A DNA stretch of 64,000 nucleotides, taken from NCBI GenBank assembly GCA_963921425.1, contig OY992836.1:18059614-18123613 (forward strand). The letters are read 5' to 3'. Under the pieces are notes generated by a model that saw only the letters and a program-made list of their open reading frames with translations, searched no databases and had not been told where the DNA came from. The stretch is from Dryas octopetala. Lineage: Eukaryota > Streptophyta > Magnoliopsida > Rosales > Rosaceae. Shown here piece after piece: positions 61,065 to 64,000 of this stretch (its first letter is position 1; every line of letters starts with the position of its first letter). The position numbers were made by a program, and so were the translations under genes.

Positions 61065-62660
61065 GTGTTTATTACAAGTGGAGAGGGTATGGGATTTGCC
61101 ATCAAGAAGGTATGGAATTCCACAAGGCCAAATTGGGGAATAGAAGGTGTCGGCCGCATTGGTTGCTTTTCGATGTGTATAAGCCCAAGCCTGGCGCTGT
61201 TGATTTTTGTAGAGGGAGCAAGCAACTCGGCTGCTCCAGAATCACAATTCTGCTTTATGTTTCACATAAATTTTGAATAGGTACTGGAAAATTGATTTAA
61301 CAATTTTTTGTAATACTACACATGTCATAGCCTTCCTTTCACAATTTTTCCTACTAACATTGAATGCTCCAATTTCACAAAGTTTCGATTACTTAAGCCT
61401 TGAATAAAACTATTTAGACCTCATATTTCCAATAGAGGTATCGTATACCCAGCATGGTCCCAACAGAGTACTCCTTAAGCCTTTGTAGCAATGCACAATC
61501 ATTTTATGGACGAATAATGTGATAAATTTCAAGAATTAAAGAAATAATAGTCTGGTTATTGTCATCTTAAGGTCACTTTTGGTTTTTGTTTAACTAAAAA
61601 GCCAAGTTGCTTAACATTAGGACTGCACGTATGCTACACAAAACAGAGCAATTTGCTCCAAGCTGAAGGGCATGACCGATGAAATCAAAGAGCCGATTGA
61701 ACAAGAAAGTTGCTCTAGGAAAAGCTTGACATCAAGGATGAACAAAGAGCCCTTCAACATAAAAAAATGGATGAACAACAGGTAGCTCTGAATGAATGTT
61801 TAGCTTTCACAAGCCAACTACCCATGTCTCAAACTTAATTTCAAATTATAAAGGCACGCTTTCATGATTTGTATAGAATTAGAATTAGACTTTTACCCTA
61901 TTTTTTTACAGATTTCTCTTCAATCATAAAGCTGAAGATGTAGCAATGAAAGGAGCACCATCACATTGGTTCATATTTCTATTTTTTTTAGTACTTAAAT
62001 TATAACTAGAGTATGACAATAACGACAGCCATCACAATAGATATATTGCGGAAACCTCTAATGCTGGTTTTGTCAATTTAGAATGGTCTTTTGCTTGTTT
62101 TGTTGGACACAGAATTGGATGCTAACACAATCTTGTGCAGCTTCAAATCAATTATTTGTGAAAAAAAGGCATAACGAATTTGATAAGACCAATATTATAT
62201 TTTGGGTAACGCTCTAGTGTACCAAAATTTTTACTGTACTAGAGTCTGTAAAAAGAGTGAATTCATAACACTTTTTGTGTAATAGACACCCAATGTGGGT
62301 GGGTCAAAAGGCTGGTATCAATTGGCCTCTGCTGTGCAATTACAGTTTTAACCAATCACCAGAAAAGCCAATTCTTAATTGAAGATAAGTTTGAGAATCA
62401 GATTGGATAATTAACAGTTGAAAGCATAATATTTTGCAGCACAAATCAGAACAACGGTTTAAAACAAGGGATTTCACGAATAAAGGGAGCCCTACAACCT
62501 ATAATGAATTCAAGCTTTCATAATAGCTTCACTATAAATTCCATTGAGCTTGTGAATGTCAAGATACATAAACAACAGCAAAATTGAAGCCGCACTTACT
62601 GGTATCTCACCTTGTCAAATGGCCTCGAGCATAATAAGACAGAGTCACACAATAGACATT
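61065..62660. other. 3' flanks of two convergent genes
   Basis: Left: 3' UTR of the large gene (three overlapping short open frames at 61065-61280 are in this UTR). Right: 3' UTR of PurM. A stretch at 61620-61860 has fairly balanced base composition and a charged, coiled-coil-like translation, but it has stops and no identifiable gene. A local inverted pair CTCTAGTGTACC/GTACTAGAG lies near 62210-62245. Confidence 0.45.
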
Positions 62661-64000
62661 TCAACTATAACTCACTCCTTCGCCACTTACAACCTCACCA
62701 ATGCAGTAAGCTTTATAAGCTCCATTTCCATCCTCAAGTATTCTGTGGGATGCCTCCTGACTCACAACAAGAACCATTCCAATACCCATGTTGAAAGTTC
62801 GCCTCATCTCAGCATCTTCTACTCTTCCGGCCTGGTGTTTGAAATAAGTGAAATAATAAACCAAATATTATACTCACTTCAGATGCCTCTCAAGTCCCAA
62901 AAGACATATAGCTAATAAGAAAAGCTAGAAATCCAAAAGTAGGATGCTAGATCAGAAATCTTTTTACCTCTTGGATCCATTTGAAAACAGCTGGGACTTC
63001 CCAGGAATCCTTGTAGATGACAGCTCCTAGGCCTTTTGGAAACACTCGAGGTATATTGTCTGTGAAACCACCCCCTGTGATGTGGGCTATTCCCTTCACA
63101 CCTCCCTTGCTGATTATGTCAAGCACCTGTTTCTCGTTCAGGGAAAATAAAGAGATAAGAGGAGCATTTTCAGCAGCTAGTCAAACAAACACAAGACAAT
63201 GAGCATAAATGCATAATAATGCAAAGCAGGGTGGTGTTGACCTGCTTAACGTATATCACAGTTGGGGCCATCAAAGCTTCACCTAATGTAATAGCTTCAC
63301 CAGGTAGTTGGTTCTTCAGAGAAAGCCCACTATGAGCCAGAACCCTGTAATAATATACCAGCAGAAATTTTTTCATGAGGTTAGGATCTAAAGAGTCAGG
63401 CTGCAAGAAACATTCTTCAAGTTAATTGCATTTATTACATTCAATATATGAAAACAAGTAAAAAAAAAAAAACAATGTTTCTTTAAGCACCAACCTTCTC
63501 ACAAGAGAGAAACCATTAGAATGAACCCCGCTAGATGGTAGGCCAATGAGGACATCTCCAGCCACAATGCTTTTCCCATCAATCACTGAATCCTTTTTAA
63601 CAACTCCAACCGCAAAACCACTGAGGTCATACTCACCATCTGCGTAAAAGTCCGGCATCTCTGCAGTCTGAAAATATATGCAATTCACTGAGCCCTATCA
63701 AAGATACGTATAACATGTGCATACAATGGCAATTTGCAAAACAATTATTTAGAATACCTCTCCACCTAAGAGAGTACAGTCAGATTGTTGGCAACCATCC
63801 ACAATACCTTTTACAACCTGAAAATAGAAAAAAGTAAAATTTAAATAAGCTGCAGTTAGTCAAATGTATTTATGCAATCCAAGCAGCTTAGGCACACTGT
63901 CACCTCTACCTTTTCAGCAAGATCAACATCAAGGCGGCTTGTAGCAAAGTAATCAAGGAAAAACAACGGCTTAGCTCCAGAAGTAACAATATCATTGACA
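62661..64000 (-). CDS. PUR5: Phosphoribosylformylglycinamidine cyclo-ligase (AIR synthetase), plastid, 5' part outside window
   Basis: Six exons are visible: 64000-63910 (partial), 63817-63758, 63667-63495, 63344-63242, 63126-62968 and 62831-62661, all in phase. Together they make the C-terminal two thirds of PurM. The enzyme converts FGAM to AIR with ATP in purine synthesis, in plastids in plants. Signatures: [27 protein letters not shown] followed by [47 protein letters not shown] and MGIGMVLVV. The protein ends EGVSYS. It is convergent with the large gene on its left. The transit peptide and first exons are beyond 64000. No defect is seen in the part present. Confidence 0.95.

Noticed and set aside
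61620-61860. Possible exon encoding a charged coiled-coil segment
   Set aside because: Stops in all useful frames, no splice-consistent partner exon and no recognised family.

Overview
This is nuclear DNA of a flowering plant. Intron-rich genes are recognisable as eudicot proteins, intergenic DNA is AT-rich, and plant-type transposons are common (PIF/Harbinger, hAT, Helitron, MITEs, a tRNA-derived SINE). Protein similarity and repeat style suggest a rosid, plausibly Rosaceae, but that placement is inference. All gene models, splice sites and repeat boundaries were read by eye from splice signals, frame continuity and remembered family sequences; nothing was aligned by program.

Layout. 1-4005: right part of a PIF/Harbinger DNA transposon with both of its genes open (DDE transposase and Myb/SANT-like ORF1, minus strand). 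4833-6796: D-type cyclin of the CYCD2/CYCD4 group (minus, 6 exons). 7.3-15.2 kb: gene-free, with a MITE, a foldback element, tandem repeats and an LTR-type fossil. 15232-18500: CutA1 homologue (plus, 5 or 6 exons), followed by a 302-bp Helitron. 20042-22109: 14-3-3 protein, kappa/lambda type (minus, 4 exons). 25003-26580: intronless P-class PPR protein, like Arabidopsis At5g18475. 27966-30605: small J-domain protein (minus, 5 exons). 33185-38649: plastid glucose-6-phosphate isomerase, PGI1 type (plus, 14 exons). 39412-43118: glycyl-tRNA synthetase copy that keeps its introns but is broken. 44.3-49.6 kb: transposon cluster with two inverted copies of one hAT-like element, a nested host element, and a duplicated remnant of the PGI 3' end. 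50837-61064: large 22-exon gene of the Arabidopsis At4g24610 family. 62661-64000: 3' part of plastid AIR synthetase (PurM/PUR5, minus), running off the window.

The genes are housekeeping or regulatory and do not form one pathway. The strongest contextual signals are (i) PGI1 followed in the same orientation by an At4g24610-like gene, as the neighbouring Arabidopsis locus numbers At4g24620/At4g24610 suggest, and (ii) evidence that the interval between them was rearranged: a decayed GlyRS copy, a second PGI tail and nested transposons. I see no CRISPR, operon, defence system or other wholly new system. The best novelty candidates are the duplicated PGI tail, the decaying GlyRS paralogue, the AATTTCG-rich hAT pair, and a 129-nt in-frame optional intron in CutA.
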